From Beggiatoa leptomitoformis (GTDB lineage: Bacteria; Pseudomonadota; Gammaproteobacteria; Beggiatoales; Beggiatoaceae), in assembly GCF_001305575.3 (NCBI RefSeq), contig NZ_CP012373.2:434001-498000 (forward strand): DNA of 64,000 nucleotides. The letters are read 5' to 3'. Positions 16,469 to 25,565 of this stretch are shown here, piece after piece; positions within the stretch are counted from its first letter, which is position 1; every line of letters starts with the position of its first letter. The translations under genes and the position numbers were made by a program. The notes beneath the pieces were generated by a model. The model was not told the origin of the DNA and did no database searches. It saw only the letters and a list, made by a program, of their open reading frames with translations.

Positions 16469-18142
16469 CTAGGTTGCTAGTTTTTTGTATTTAATCCGAT
16501 GAGGATTGTCCGCATCGGTGCCTAAACGACGATGTTTGTCTTCTTCGTAATCCGCATAGTTGCCTTCAAACCAAACCACTTCACTATTGCCTTCAAAGGC
16601 TAATATGTGGGTTGCGATGCGGTCTAAAAACCAGCGGTCATGGGAAATAACAACGGCGCAACCGGGGAAGTTAAGTAGCGCATCTTCTAAGGCTCGCAGG
16701 GTTTCAATATCTAAATCGTTGGTTGGTTCGTCCAGTAATAGGAGGTTGCCACCACTTTTTAGTAGTTTTGCTAGGTGAACGCGGTTGCGTTCTCCACCCG
16801 AGAGGTCTTTAATAAATTTCTGTTGGTCTGTCCCTTTAAAGTTGAAACGTCCAACGTAGGCTCGCGAAGGGGTTTCGTATTTGCCAACAATGATGTTGTC
16901 TAAGCCATCAGAAACGAATTCCCAAACGGTTTTATTGCCTTCTAGTTCATCACGGCTTTGGTCAACATGGGCGATTTCTACCGTTGAACCAACGCGCAAT
17001 TCCCCTGCATCAGGTTTTTCTTGCCCAACTAACATGCGAAATAGGGTTGTTTTTCCCGCACCATTTGCGCCAATAATGCCAACAATTCCCCCTTTGGGTA
17101 GGTTAAAACTTAAGTTTTCCACTAAAACACGGTCGCCAAAGCGTTTAGATAAGTTGTTAGCTTCAATCACTAAATCACCTAAGCGAGGGCCGGGCGGAAT
17201 GTAAATTTCTTGGGTGGCATTGCGTTGTTGTACGTCTTGATTCATTAGGTCGTCAAAACGGGCTAGACGGGCCTTGCTTTTGGCATGGCGACCTTTGGGG
17301 TTGCTGCGTACCCATTCTAATTCTTGTTTAATGGCTTTTTGGCGCGCAGATTCTTGTTTTTCTTCAACAGCAAGGCGTTTATCTTTTTGTTCTAACCATG
17401 AGGAGTAGTTCCCTTCCCAAGGGATGCCGTGTCCACGGTCAAGTTCTAAAATCCAGCCTGCAACATTGTCTAAGAAGTAGCGGTCGTGAGTGATGGCAAT
17501 GACTGTGCCTTTGTAGTCTTGGAGAAAGCGTTCTAACCATGCAACGGATTCTGCATCTAAATGGTTAGTCGGTTCGTCTAGTAACAACATGTCGGGGGCA
17601 GAAAGGAGTAAACGACAGAGGGCAACACGGCGTTTTTCCCCGCCTGACAATTTGTTAATCTCGGCATCCCATGCAGGCAAACGCAGGGCATCGGCGGCAA
17701 TTTCAAGCGTGCGTTCAATTTCCCAGCCGCCAAGCGCATCAATGGCATCTTGTAAACGTCCTTGTTCTTCGAGTAGGGCGTTCATTTCGTCGTCGCTCAT
17801 GGGTTCGGCAAATTTCATGCTGACTTCATCAAAGCGGTTTAATAACGCTTTGACTTCACCTACACCTTCTTCAACGTTGCCACGAACGTCTTTATCGGGA
17901 TTTAAACGGGGTTCTTGGGCAAGATAGCCAATACGAATGCCTGTTTGGGGACGCGCTTCACCAATGTAATCATTATCTTCACCTGCCATAATGCGCAGAA
18001 GTGTGGATTTACCTGAGCCATTTAATCCTAAAATTCCAATTTTCGCACCGGGGAAAAAGGAGAGGGAGATATCTTTTAAAATTTCACGTTTGGGAGGAAC
18101 AACTTTTCCCACACGGTTCATGGTGTAAATATACTGAGCCAT
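16469..18142 (-). CDS. ettA: Energy-dependent translational throttle protein EttA (ABC-F)
   Basis: The protein has 557 residues and two ABC-F nucleotide-binding domains: Walker [10 protein letters not shown] and GANGAGKTT, signatures LSGGEKRR and LSGGERNR, and Walker [13 protein letters not shown] and [12 protein letters not shown]. The linker with basic residues ([15 protein letters not shown]) corresponds to the P-site tRNA interaction motif. Starts [22 protein letters not shown], typical of EttA. EttA binds the ribosomal E site and gates entry into elongation according to the ATP/ADP ratio. The gene is monocistronic here. Confidence 0.97.
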   Translation of the reverse strand: MAQYIYTMNRVGKVVPPKREILKDISLSFFPGAKIGILGLNGSGKSTLLRIMAGEDNDYIGEARPQTGIRIGYLAQEPRLNPDKDVRGNVEEGVGEVKALLNRFDEVSMKFAEPMSDDEMNALLEEQGRLQDAIDALGGWEIERTLEIAADALRLPAWDAEINKLSGGEKRRVALCRLLLSAPDMLLLDEPTNHLDAESVAWLERFLQDYKGTVIAITHDRYFLDNVAGWILELDRGHGIPWEGNYSSWLEQKDKRLAVEEKQESARQKAIKQELEWVRSNPKGRHAKSKARLARFDDLMNQDVQQRNATQEIYIPPGPRLGDLVIEANNLSKRFGDRVLVENLSFNLPKGGIVGIIGANGAGKTTLFRMLVGQEKPDAGELRVGSTVEIAHVDQSRDELEGNKTVWEFVSDGLDNIIVGKYETPSRAYVGRFNFKGTDQQKFIKDLSGGERNRVHLAKLLKSGGNLLLLDEPTNDLDIETLRALEDALLNFPGCAVVISHDRWFLDRIATHILAFEGNSEVVWFEGNYADYEEDKHRRLGTDADNPHRIKYKKLAT

Positions 18143-18223
18143 TGTAATCCTAGTTATCGGGGTAAATTTAAGCAGTTAATAATTGAGGGCTGTATCAGTA
18201 CAAATTTGTTTGTACTGATTAAC

Positions 18224-20410
18224 TTAGCTGCGTTTTGTGTCTAAACGGGCTAAACAGTCACTTAATTCGGTTAGTAGTTCTTCTATTTGGTAATTACTTT
18301 TTTGAAAGATTTTTTCAACACGATGATTGAGTAGTAAGCGGTCTTCTTGGGTAATATCTTTTGCGGTTAGCACGACAACAGGAATGGCACGCCACGCGGG
18401 ATTTTCGCGCAGTTTAGCAACGAATTCAAAGCCGTCCATTTCTGGCATCATTAGGTCGGTAATGATTAAATCGGGTTGCTTGAAAGGGAGGTATTCTAGC
18501 GCGATTCGTCCATTTTCTGCGGTTTGTATATCCCAACCTGTTTTTTTCAAGACACTTCCTATCATCTCGCGGGTGACGGGGTCATCTTCTACCAGCATAA
18601 TATGTTGTGATTTTTCATCTTTATCTAGGTACTTACGCAGTACATGGCTTAGTTCGTCCCGATTAATGGGTTTGGTGAGGTATTCACTCGCCCCCAAAGC
18701 GTAGCCAATACTTTTATCTTCAATAAGCGAAACGATGATGACGGGAATGTTAATCAGTTCAACATCTTTTTTGATGGCGGTGAGTACCATCCAGCCGTCC
18801 ATACCGGGCATCATGACATCTAGGGTGATAGCATGTGGTTTGAGTTCTTTGGCAAGTTTTAGACCTTGTTCTCCTGTACTCGCAGTAACCACTTGGTAGC
18901 CTAATTTGCATAAGAAGTTTTGCAATAATTCACGTACCACAGAATCATCATCAATAACTAAAATCGTATCACCCTTGGTCGAGTTTACGTCGTCGTTTGT
19001 GCCAGCTAATATGCGATTGGCTTCTTTGACAACATAGGCGGGTAGTTTGATGGTGAATGTGCTACCAATGCCGTATTCGCTTTTTACGTGAATATCACCG
19101 CCCATCATTTCAGCAAAACGTTTGGTAATGGTTAAGCCTAAGCCTGTACCGCCATATTTGCGGGTGGTTGATGAGTCTGCTTGGGTAAATGGTTGGAATA
19201 ATTTACTAATTTGCTCTGGTGTCATGCCGATACCTTGGTCAGTGACAGCAAATATAATCCAGTCTTTTTCTTCGGTTTGGCGACGAACGGTTAGTGTTAT
19301 TGTACCGTGTTCGGTAAATTTGGCGGCATTACTTAAGAGATTAAATAGCATTTGGCGAACTTTGGTTAAATCCGCGTGCATATCGCCCAAGATTTCAGCC
19401 GCATCACAGCATAAATCCAGTTTGTTCGATTTGGTTTGAATAAGGGGTTCAATGGTAGAAACAACTTCTGAGATAACCAGTGTTAAATCAAATGTTTCTG
19501 TGTAAACATCCATTTTTCCTGCTTCAATTTTAGAAATATCTAAGACATCATTGATTAAGCCTAATAAATGTTTACCTGCCGCGTAAATTTTTTGTACGTC
19601 AGGGACTAATTCGCCACAACCCAAGTCTGGCATATCTTCTTGTAATATTTCACTATATCCAATAATAGCATTGAGCGGGGTACGTAGCTCATGGCTCATA
19701 TTGGCTAAAAATGCACTTTTAGCTTTGTTTGCTTCTTCAGCCGCTTCTTTCGCAAGGCGCAGGGCTTCCTCAGCCCGTTTATGCGAGGTGATATCGATGA
19801 TAATGCCAACTAATCCAGCAACAACCCCGTCACTACTACGAAAGGTTGTTTGATTTAGCAATACGTTATGTGCTTCACCATCGGCAAAGTGCATAATAGT
19901 TTCGTAAGAGTGTTTACCTTCTGTTGAGGCGAATAATTCTGTTTCTCTTTGTTGAAATTCTTCAGCTATTTCAGGTGAGTATAAATCACTGGCGGTATGT
20001 CCAACGATTTGTGCTTCAGACAGCCCTAAACATTGTTCAAAGGCTCGATTACAACCTAAATACATTCCTTCTATATTTTTAAAAAATATAGGGTTAGAAA
20101 TGCTATTTAGTAGCGTCTGCAAAAACAATAGGCTGTTGCGTTGTACCGCTTCTATGCGTTTGCGTTCTTGTATTTCCCGTTGTAAGCGGGCGTTGTTTTC
20201 AGCGAGTTCATGCGTCCTTTCTGTCACTTGTGTTTCCAGTGAGTTGCGGACATCTAATAATTGGCGTTCAAATTCGTCCGCATGATCAGTTGTAGTTTCT
20301 AACGAAATTTCTAAATCTTGTTTTTCCTGCGCTAATTTCAATAGTTGTTGATTAAGCTCTGCAATTTCTTGACGCAACGCAAGGACTAATTCGGTTTCAG
20401 ATAACATCAT
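18224..20410 (-). CDS. Hybrid sensor histidine kinase: coiled coil, PAS, HisKA, HATPase, two receivers
   Basis: The protein has 728 residues and no membrane segment. Order: coiled coil ~8-100 (with the module E-K-x-D-L-E-I-S-L-E at 29-38), PAS ~103-215, HisKA with NMSHELRTPLNAIIGYS (phospho-His ~240), HATPase with N, G1 (DQGIGM) and G2 (GGTGLGL) boxes, receiver 1 (VIDDDSVVREL; LDVMMPGMDGW), and receiver 2 (LVEDDPVTREM; TDLMMPEMDGF). No output domain is present, so the phosphate probably goes to another protein. It is the last gene of the minus-strand signalling block and shares its N-terminal module with the two genes upstream. Confidence 0.93.
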   Translation of the reverse strand: MMLSETELVLALRQEIAELNQQLLKLAQEKQDLEISLETTTDHADEFERQLLDVRNSLETQVTERTHELAENNARLQREIQERKRIEAVQRNSLLFLQTLLNSISNPIFFKNIEGMYLGCNRAFEQCLGLSEAQIVGHTASDLYSPEIAEEFQQRETELFASTEGKHSYETIMHFADGEAHNVLLNQTTFRSSDGVVAGLVGIIIDITSHKRAEEALRLAKEAAEEANKAKSAFLANMSHELRTPLNAIIGYSEILQEDMPDLGCGELVPDVQKIYAAGKHLLGLINDVLDISKIEAGKMDVYTETFDLTLVISEVVSTIEPLIQTKSNKLDLCCDAAEILGDMHADLTKVRQMLFNLLSNAAKFTEHGTITLTVRRQTEEKDWIIFAVTDQGIGMTPEQISKLFQPFTQADSSTTRKYGGTGLGLTITKRFAEMMGGDIHVKSEYGIGSTFTIKLPAYVVKEANRILAGTNDDVNSTKGDTILVIDDDSVVRELLQNFLCKLGYQVVTASTGEQGLKLAKELKPHAITLDVMMPGMDGWMVLTAIKKDVELINIPVIIVSLIEDKSIGYALGASEYLTKPINRDELSHVLRKYLDKDEKSQHIMLVEDDPVTREMIGSVLKKTGWDIQTAENGRIALEYLPFKQPDLIITDLMMPEMDGFEFVAKLRENPAWRAIPVVVLTAKDITQEDRLLLNHRVEKIFQKSNYQIEELLTELSDCLARLDTKRS

Positions 20411-20664
20411 TTGTGGGAGTTACGCGCAGATTATGAAATGAGGGTAACATCATTAAATTAAGTGGACGATTGAGTTAGTTTTTTAAAGCGCTTCATGGTA
20501 AAAGCTAACTCCCAAAAATATATGTCTGAACTAAATTATGTGTATTTTATGTCACATATTAAGCCAAACCGTTCCCTTTATCAGGGGTATGGTAAGGAAG
20601 TGTGATTACTTTTCAGTTAAACAGTAGAAAATTAGGTTTTTTATCAAGATTTATTCTCCGTCAC

Positions 20665-21531
20665 TTAGATTAGCGTTGCAGCGGGCAATGTGAAATAAAA
20701 CAAACTCCCTATTTCTTGGTCTTCCATACCAACACATCCTCCTAGCTTAGTCACGATTTGTTGTACGATAGATAAACCCAGTCCTGTTCCTTCAACCCAG
20801 TTACGGTTAGGTAAGCGTGTAAAAGGGGTAAATAATCGCTCTTGTAATTCTGCTGGAACGCCTTTGCCATTGTCTTTAACCCAAAAACGAAGTTCACCAT
20901 TCGCTGTTTTATCAGACCCTAAGATTAAATGTGGAGGTCTCCCGCCATATTTTAGACCATTACTTAAATAATTTGCCCAAATTCCCTCAACCCAAGGCGC
21001 GTAACCGCTAGCAAGTTCCCATTGCGGAGGCAGTTCAATAGTGCCTTTATATTCTTCTAGCAAATGTGGTAGGCGTTCTCTGATAACATGCCTTACGATA
21101 TTTGTCATATCTAACGGGTAGGTTTCAACTTTCCCTTTCTGCGAAACACCGGCGAGCAATAATAAATCTTGAATAATCCCATGTAGTTGCCGCGCGCCTT
21201 GGTCTAGCCATTGTAGTCGTAATACAAAATCGTTACTTATTGGCTGATTAACAATACATTCTGTTTGCAGTAGGGTTATTACACCCATCATGCCGCCTAG
21301 CGGATTTTTTAAATCGTGCGCAACGGTACGGGCAAAAGCGGCAACTTCTAAATTCCGTTGTTCTAGTTCTGTTGAACGGGTTAAAAGTTGTTGTGCAAAT
21401 AAATCCGCTAATTGAATGCTGGTTTCTAAGGATATTTCTAAATCAGTTTTCTCTTGTTGCAGACGTTTTATTTCTTCTTGTAATTGGTTAGTTTCTACTG
21501 ATTTCACTAAGCGGTCTGTTGATGGAATCAT
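20665..21531 (-). CDS. Soluble sensor histidine kinase with shared coiled-coil module
   Basis: The protein has 288 residues and no membrane segment. The N-terminal coiled coil contains the E-K-x-D-L-E-I-S-L-E module (27-36). HisKA has VAHDLKNPLGGMMG (His72), and the HATPase domain has WVKDNGKGVP and GTGLGLSIV with an N-box WANYLSNGLKYGG. There is no separate sensor domain, so input may come through the coiled coil, for example by docking to the neighbouring proteins with the same module (inference). It lies between the hybrid kinase and the GGDEF-EAL gene on the same strand, with gaps of about 250-275 bases. Confidence 0.9.
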   Translation of the reverse strand: MIPSTDRLVKSVETNQLQEEIKRLQQEKTDLEISLETSIQLADLFAQQLLTRSTELEQRNLEVAAFARTVAHDLKNPLGGMMGVITLLQTECIVNQPISNDFVLRLQWLDQGARQLHGIIQDLLLLAGVSQKGKVETYPLDMTNIVRHVIRERLPHLLEEYKGTIELPPQWELASGYAPWVEGIWANYLSNGLKYGGRPPHLILGSDKTANGELRFWVKDNGKGVPAELQERLFTPFTRLPNRNWVEGTGLGLSIVQQIVTKLGGCVGMEDQEIGSLFYFTLPAATLI

Positions 21532-21805
21532 TATTCACACATCCTGCCAATATTTTAACTGGCTTACCCATTAGTATAAAAAGGAAATTGGTCACTTAAT
21601 CTATTTTGTTTGAAATCAGTCACACAACAGCAGTACCTTATTCATACTGTGTTTACAAGAAAATTAGCATAGTCAAGAATGGGGATGAAAAAGATTTCCT
21701 CTTTCTTAGCGGCGAGAATATTTAACGCTTTTTCAAGATAAATCCCGCTTTATCAACGGGGAAAGTGTTCTTTTCATCCTCATTTATTGCTTGCTATTTT
21801 ACTAC

Positions 21806-23881
21806 TCACTGACTTAACGTATTAACGATTTTGCTATTTTCTCGTATTAATAATTGTTGCATGTCTTCTTTTAATAAAGGCTTGTAGAATATAAAGCCCT
21901 GTATATATTCACACGCCATGGTCTCTAATTCTTCTAACTGTTCCAATGTTTCCACGCCTTCAGCCGTTACGTGCATCCCCAAACTATGTGCCATATTAAT
22001 AATGGTTGAAATTAATGCTTTACCACTGGTGGAATGAATATCTCCAATAAATGATTTATCAATCTTTAAAATATCTAATGAAAATTGTTTCAGATAATTA
22101 AGTGAAGAATAACCCGTTCCAAAATCATCAATTGCCATTGAAATCCCTAAATCTTGCAAGGCTTGGATTTTCTTTAGAGTTTTGTCTGCACTGGTCATGG
22201 CTAAGGTTTCTGTGATTTCTAGCTCTAGCCAACGTGGGTCTAAATGGCTTTGTTGTAACGCCGCATTAATGCTACTCAATAAGCCTTGATGATAAAACTG
22301 TCGCACAGATAAATTAACCGCAACCCGAATGGGCGGTAAACCTTCATTTTGCCAGCGTTTATTCTGTTCACACGCAATCCGCAACGCCCATTCACCAATA
22401 GGAATAATAAGCCCTGTTGATTCCGCAAGCGGGATAAAATCATTTGGTGAAATCAAGCCTAGCTGTGGATGTTGCCAACGAATCAAGGCTTCTGCCCCGA
22501 TAACTCTACGGGTTTTTGCATCTAATTGCGGTTGATAACACAAATAAAACTCATCATTTTCTAAGGCACGACGTAAACCATTTTGCATAGTTAAGCGTTT
22601 ACGCGCTTCAACATTCATGGGTTTACTGTAAAAGTGATAGTTATTACGCCCCTGTTGTTTTGCCTCAAACATGGCGTTATCTGCATGTTTTAATAATTCG
22701 TCAATATCATCGCCATCTTCGGGATATAAGCTAATACCAATAGTTGCACTGATAAAGATTTCAAAACCTTCTAATAAAAAAGGGCGTTGCAACTGGCGCA
22801 ACAACCTATCTGCCATATCGGCTGCATTTTGCAATATAGTTTGTTCGTTTTTTAGATTATCCAGTAAAACAACAAATTCATCCCCGCCTAAACGTGCAAC
22901 CGCATCATTATCATCATTTACACAAGCTAACAAACGATGTGCTACATTTTGTAATAATTGGTCACCTGTAGGATGACTAAACGCAGTATTTACATCTTTA
23001 AAATTATCTAAATCAATGAACAAGAGAGCGAGGCGGTAATTTTCCCGATGCGCACGCTTAATTGCAACTTGCAAACGGTCTTGAAATAAAGCCCTGTTGG
23101 GTAGGGTTGTTAATGCATCATAATGAGATAATTGATAAATACGCTGCTCAGATAAGCGTTGATGGGTGTTATCCGTCATAATCCCAATATAATGCGTTAC
23201 TTGTTGACCTTCACTTTTAACCGCACTGATACTGAGCCAGCAAGAAAATACCTCTACATTTTTCCGACGATTCCAAATCTCCCCCCCCCAGTGTCCCAGC
23301 GTATCAATAGCCTCCCACATGTTTTGATAAAAAAACTCCTCGTGCAATCCCGATTTTAATAAATTGGGATTGCGTCCTAAACATTCAAACTCTGTATATC
23401 CCGTCAACTTTGTAAAGGCTTCATTTATCAAAATAATATGACAATTAGCATCTGTAATAACAATCCCCTCACGACTGGCTTGAAAGACACTGGCGGCGAG
23501 TTTTAATTGTGCTTCTGCGCGCTCGCGTTCAGCAATTTCAGCTTGCAGTTTTAGATTGTTTTCAGCTAACTCACTTGTACGTCGTCGTACTTCAATTTCT
23601 AACGTATCACGTGCATCTAACAATTCGTTTTGAAATAAATCTGTTGTTTCAGTGACGACTTGTAAAGAAAGTTCTAAATCTTTTTTTTCTTGTTCTAACG
23701 CCTCAAACTGTTGGCGAAATATTGCTAGGCGATTGAGAAGCTCGTATTCAATGAGGTCACCATGTTCGGTGCTGGTTTCAAGGGAAATACGCAAGTCATC
23801 TTTTTCTGTTTCTAACTTGCGTAAACGCTGATGTAGTTCCCTCAATTCTAAGAGTAAAGTTGATTTAGTTTTATTTTGCAT
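21806..23881 (-). CDS. PAS-GGDEF-EAL protein with duplicated coiled-coil module
   Basis: The protein has 691 residues and is soluble. Two copies of the shared module lie at 26-49 and 65-88 in the N-terminal coiled coil. A PAS domain follows (~125-245, with EGIVITDANCHIILINEAFTK). The GGDEF domain retains LGGDEFVVLL and FIDLDNFKDVN; the EAL domain retains GAEALIRWQHP, NLSVRQF and AIDDFGTGYSSLNYLK, so both synthesis and hydrolysis of c-di-GMP are possible. A run of nine C on the plus strand (23281-23289) codes for Trp-Gly-Gly in the PAS region and could slip. It is the third gene of the signalling block. Confidence 0.93.
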   Translation of the reverse strand: MQNKTKSTLLLELRELHQRLRKLETEKDDLRISLETSTEHGDLIEYELLNRLAIFRQQFEALEQEKKDLELSLQVVTETTDLFQNELLDARDTLEIEVRRRTSELAENNLKLQAEIAERERAEAQLKLAASVFQASREGIVITDANCHIILINEAFTKLTGYTEFECLGRNPNLLKSGLHEEFFYQNMWEAIDTLGHWGGEIWNRRKNVEVFSCWLSISAVKSEGQQVTHYIGIMTDNTHQRLSEQRIYQLSHYDALTTLPNRALFQDRLQVAIKRAHRENYRLALLFIDLDNFKDVNTAFSHPTGDQLLQNVAHRLLACVNDDNDAVARLGGDEFVVLLDNLKNEQTILQNAADMADRLLRQLQRPFLLEGFEIFISATIGISLYPEDGDDIDELLKHADNAMFEAKQQGRNNYHFYSKPMNVEARKRLTMQNGLRRALENDEFYLCYQPQLDAKTRRVIGAEALIRWQHPQLGLISPNDFIPLAESTGLIIPIGEWALRIACEQNKRWQNEGLPPIRVAVNLSVRQFYHQGLLSSINAALQQSHLDPRWLELEITETLAMTSADKTLKKIQALQDLGISMAIDDFGTGYSSLNYLKQFSLDILKIDKSFIGDIHSTSGKALISTIINMAHSLGMHVTAEGVETLEQLEELETMACEYIQGFIFYKPLLKEDMQQLLIRENSKIVNTLSQ

Positions 23882-23996
23882 CTCATTAGCCTTGATAAAC
23901 TGCTCATCAAACAGCCTTTAAAAATCTAATCGTCGTCAGCACGCAAAACTAAAAAGTTATTCTTTCTTAATCAGTTGTATGACAACAATAAACAAG

Positions 23997-24341
23997 TTAC
24001 TCAAGTTGCAAAACCAGTGTGGGCATTAAACGTTGCAAATTCTTTAATAACCGCACTTGCCAAGGAACTTGCTCGTAGCCGACAACAGTTAGCTGTAAAC
24101 TCTTTTTATTTCGCACATTAATAACGAATTTTGTCATCGTATTAATCCCTGAACTGTTTAAAAATTCTAATGCTCTCACGTCTAGGGTCAACATCTCAAT
24201 GGGTTGTTCAGTCGCATTATTCATCAAATCAAGCAATGGCGCGTATTCATCACTACCGCTCAATAATAAAGACCCTTTACAAGTGATAACATTCGTTACA
24301 GTATCAAAAGCAATATCATAATCATCTGTTTTTATTTGCAT
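23997..24341 (-). CDS. STAS-domain protein (slr1659-like)
   Basis: The protein has 114 residues, a lone STAS-type fold: strand-rich start, then LTLDVRALEFLNSSGINTMTKF, where S63/S64 correspond to the phosphorylatable Ser of anti-anti-sigma factors (usually DSSGL). The length and the SSGIN motif fit the cyanobacterial slr1659-type regulators. Its upstream neighbour encodes an ATPase of the slr1658 type, a pair known to be adjacent in other bacteria. Together they suggest a partner-switching pair in which the ATPase phosphorylates or holds the STAS protein (inference). Confidence 0.8.
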   Translation of the reverse strand: MQIKTDDYDIAFDTVTNVITCKGSLLLSGSDEYAPLLDLMNNATEQPIEMLTLDVRALEFLNSSGINTMTKFVINVRNKKSLQLTVVGYEQVPWQVRLLKNLQRLMPTLVLQLE

Positions 24342-24392
24342 AACTTTTCTCTACAGTGTTATTCCACAAAACGTAATTCAACCCTAACAGGC

Positions 24393-24986
24393 TTAAGACA
24401 CGTCTAATGCAACTCGCGTTGTAACAATGGTAATTGGCGGGTTTTCATCTACAACGTCGAATTTCCAACTTAATTTAGCAGAATAGTCACAAATCATACT
24501 TAAGAAACCTAAACCAGAATGCCCTTTACTGTTTTCTGAACTAGCATTCGCTTCCATTTGTTGAATGTATAACTCCTGAGGGTCTTCATTAAGCAATTGT
24601 TTAATAAAACCTTGAAATCGCTCAACATCATCAGGGTTCACACTATTAACTACTTGAAAAATCAATCTACTACTAAACAGATGAAAAGCAATTTTTGTCG
24701 GGAAACTTGCTGTTTCATTATTGAATTTCATGGCATTTTCCAATAACTCATTAGCAATATATTTCACTGCGTTTTTGCTTTTTGCAGGAATATAGCTATT
24801 GTTATTTGCTGCCCGCTTTTCTGGGTCACCGACAAAAAAAGTCTGTAAATAATCTGCAATAAAATCAGCAGATAATCCATTATTTCGCCAGCGTTGTTTT
24901 AAAGGGATAGATGTAGGGGAAAAGCCAATAACTAAATATTCGGCATGTTCCTCCAAATCGCTAAAATCACCAAATAATTGTGACAT
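24393..24986 (-). CDS. Anti-sigma-like ATP-binding protein (slr1658-like)
   Basis: The protein has 197 residues. The N-box of a GHKL ATPase is visible (KYIANELLENAMKFNNE, ~80-96) and a G-box-like GHSGLGFLSMI near ~157-168. The N-terminal ~75 residues begin with LFGDFSDLEEHAEYLVIGFSPTSIPL, as in slr1658-type regulators. It is the first gene of the minus-strand signalling block; the STAS gene follows after 51 bases. Probable role: Ser/Thr kinase or binding partner of the STAS protein. Confidence 0.78.
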   Translation of the reverse strand: MSQLFGDFSDLEEHAEYLVIGFSPTSIPLKQRWRNNGLSADFIADYLQTFFVGDPEKRAANNNSYIPAKSKNAVKYIANELLENAMKFNNETASFPTKIAFHLFSSRLIFQVVNSVNPDDVERFQGFIKQLLNEDPQELYIQQMEANASSENSKGHSGLGFLSMICDYSAKLSWKFDVVDENPPITIVTTRVALDVS

Positions 24987-25565
24987 CGTTCAATTAACCT
25001 CCATCAAACCACAGAATTCCTTTGTTGACGACTGCTAGCAAATGCTAACAATTTTTCATGACAAAGACCTTTATAGTCTATTAATTTTCCTAACGCACTT
25101 AAATGCACCTACACTGAATATAACTTACACACCGACATAATAAACGAATGAAATAACTGATTTCTGGATTTTTGGCAAATAATCTACACTATCAGGAAAT
25201 ATTTTTCGTAACAATAAAACCATCGCACCAACCGCTTTATGTCACTGTGGCACTATCAAACATAAAACTGACAATGCGCTAGGTAATTTGCATGTTATCG
25301 TAAAACTCACCTATTTATTAATAATCTAAGTTAGAATTAAAACTGCTTTAGCCACTCAAATATGGCGAAAGATCACAACTCTCTAATCCTCTCTAAATAA
25401 ATAGAGAGCTGATATAATTCATTAAAAATTATAATTTTTATCCTTATTTGGTACGGCTATTTTGTGTAGAAAATGGTTTTATATTTCCGTTATAACGATT
25501 TGTAACGGTTTATAATGGTAAAACCCAAGTAAGCACTCAACTAATCAGAAAATTTGAGATAACCT
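24987..25565. other. 579-bp divergent intergenic region
   Basis: This AT-rich stretch separates two divergent signalling units and must carry both promoters. A hairpin CTCTCTA-AATAAA-TAGAGAG lies at 25389-25408. No gene, tRNA or known riboswitch was recognised; GEMM-type c-di-GMP aptamer motifs were looked for by eye and not seen. Confidence 0.4.
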
